24,550 nucleotides of DNA from Symbiodinium natans (lineage: Eukaryota > Sar > Dinophyceae > Suessiales > Symbiodiniaceae): contig CAJNDS010002643.1 of assembly GCA_905221605.1 (NCBI GenBank), positions 307,737 through 332,286 of the forward strand, in the 5' to 3' direction. The stretch's first letter is position 1; every line of letters begins with the position of its first letter. Positions 24,533-24,550 of the stretch are shown here, one piece after another. The notes under the pieces were generated by a model. The model worked only from the letters and a program-made list of their open reading frames with translations, did no database searches and was not told the origin of the DNA. The position numbers were made by a program, and so were the translations under genes.

Positions 24533-24550
24533 AAAGGAAGGGAGAGAGAG
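24533..24550. repeat. Purine-rich (GA) stretch at the window end
   Basis: GGAAGGGAGAGAGAG begins here and runs out of the window. It is complementary in type to the CT tract at 23720-23803. Confidence 0.5.

Overview
The window looks like nuclear DNA of a dinoflagellate, possibly Symbiodiniaceae-like (inference). The evidence is: long interstitial tracts of plant/dinoflagellate-type telomere heptamer (TTTAGGG/CCCTAAA); a protein with an N-terminal ubiquitin-like region followed by many FNQS-type (FNIP-like) repeats; a degenerate ubiquitin-derived gene; compact GT-AG introns in a small coiled-coil gene; and very high repeat content. No tRNA, rRNA, CRISPR array or dinoflagellate spliced-leader sequence was seen.

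Layout. 137-2263 (-): one long FNIP-like repeat protein. 2641-8235: a mosaic of short telomere-like tracts that repeatedly switch strand, separated by 50-300 bp of unique DNA, with a 135-bp terminal-inverted-repeat element at 3669-3803; three tandem palindromes follow at 8342-8444. 9138-10439 (+): an intact ORF built from ubiquitin pieces with a 286-residue insertion. 10923-12645: a second telomere-like zone with a pure GGGCTTA array. 12646-15476: a sharply bounded AT-rich island with seven or eight tightly packed minus-strand genes, short zinc-ribbon and coiled-coil proteins, a duplicated upstream promoter-like motif, and hairpins at nearly every stop codon. This reads as an inserted piece of a virus-like or other selfish element. 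15618-16076 (-): a small spliced coiled-coil gene. 16898-16993: a nested foldback element. 17113-18375: about 25 copies of a roughly 50-bp hairpin repeat with a roughly 300-bp higher-order period. 18546-19280 and 19300-20330: two further tandem families (about 275 and 245 bp).

20550-22617 (-): a broken replication-initiator gene of the HUH endonuclease plus superfamily 3 helicase type (CRESS-DNA Rep-like). It is split by three frame changes, each at a homopolymer, and by a candidate 228-bp intron made mostly of two 96-bp tandem copies. 22618-23719 holds dispersed repeats and degenerate telomere-like DNA. A pure CT microsatellite at 23720-23803 leads into a possible 3' splice site and an unrecognised ORF at 23858-24532 (+).

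The best candidates for something new are the AT-rich island with its stop-codon hairpins, the ubiquitin-insertion protein, and the endogenous Rep with its repeat-built intron. All functional statements rest on reading motifs by eye; no database search was run.
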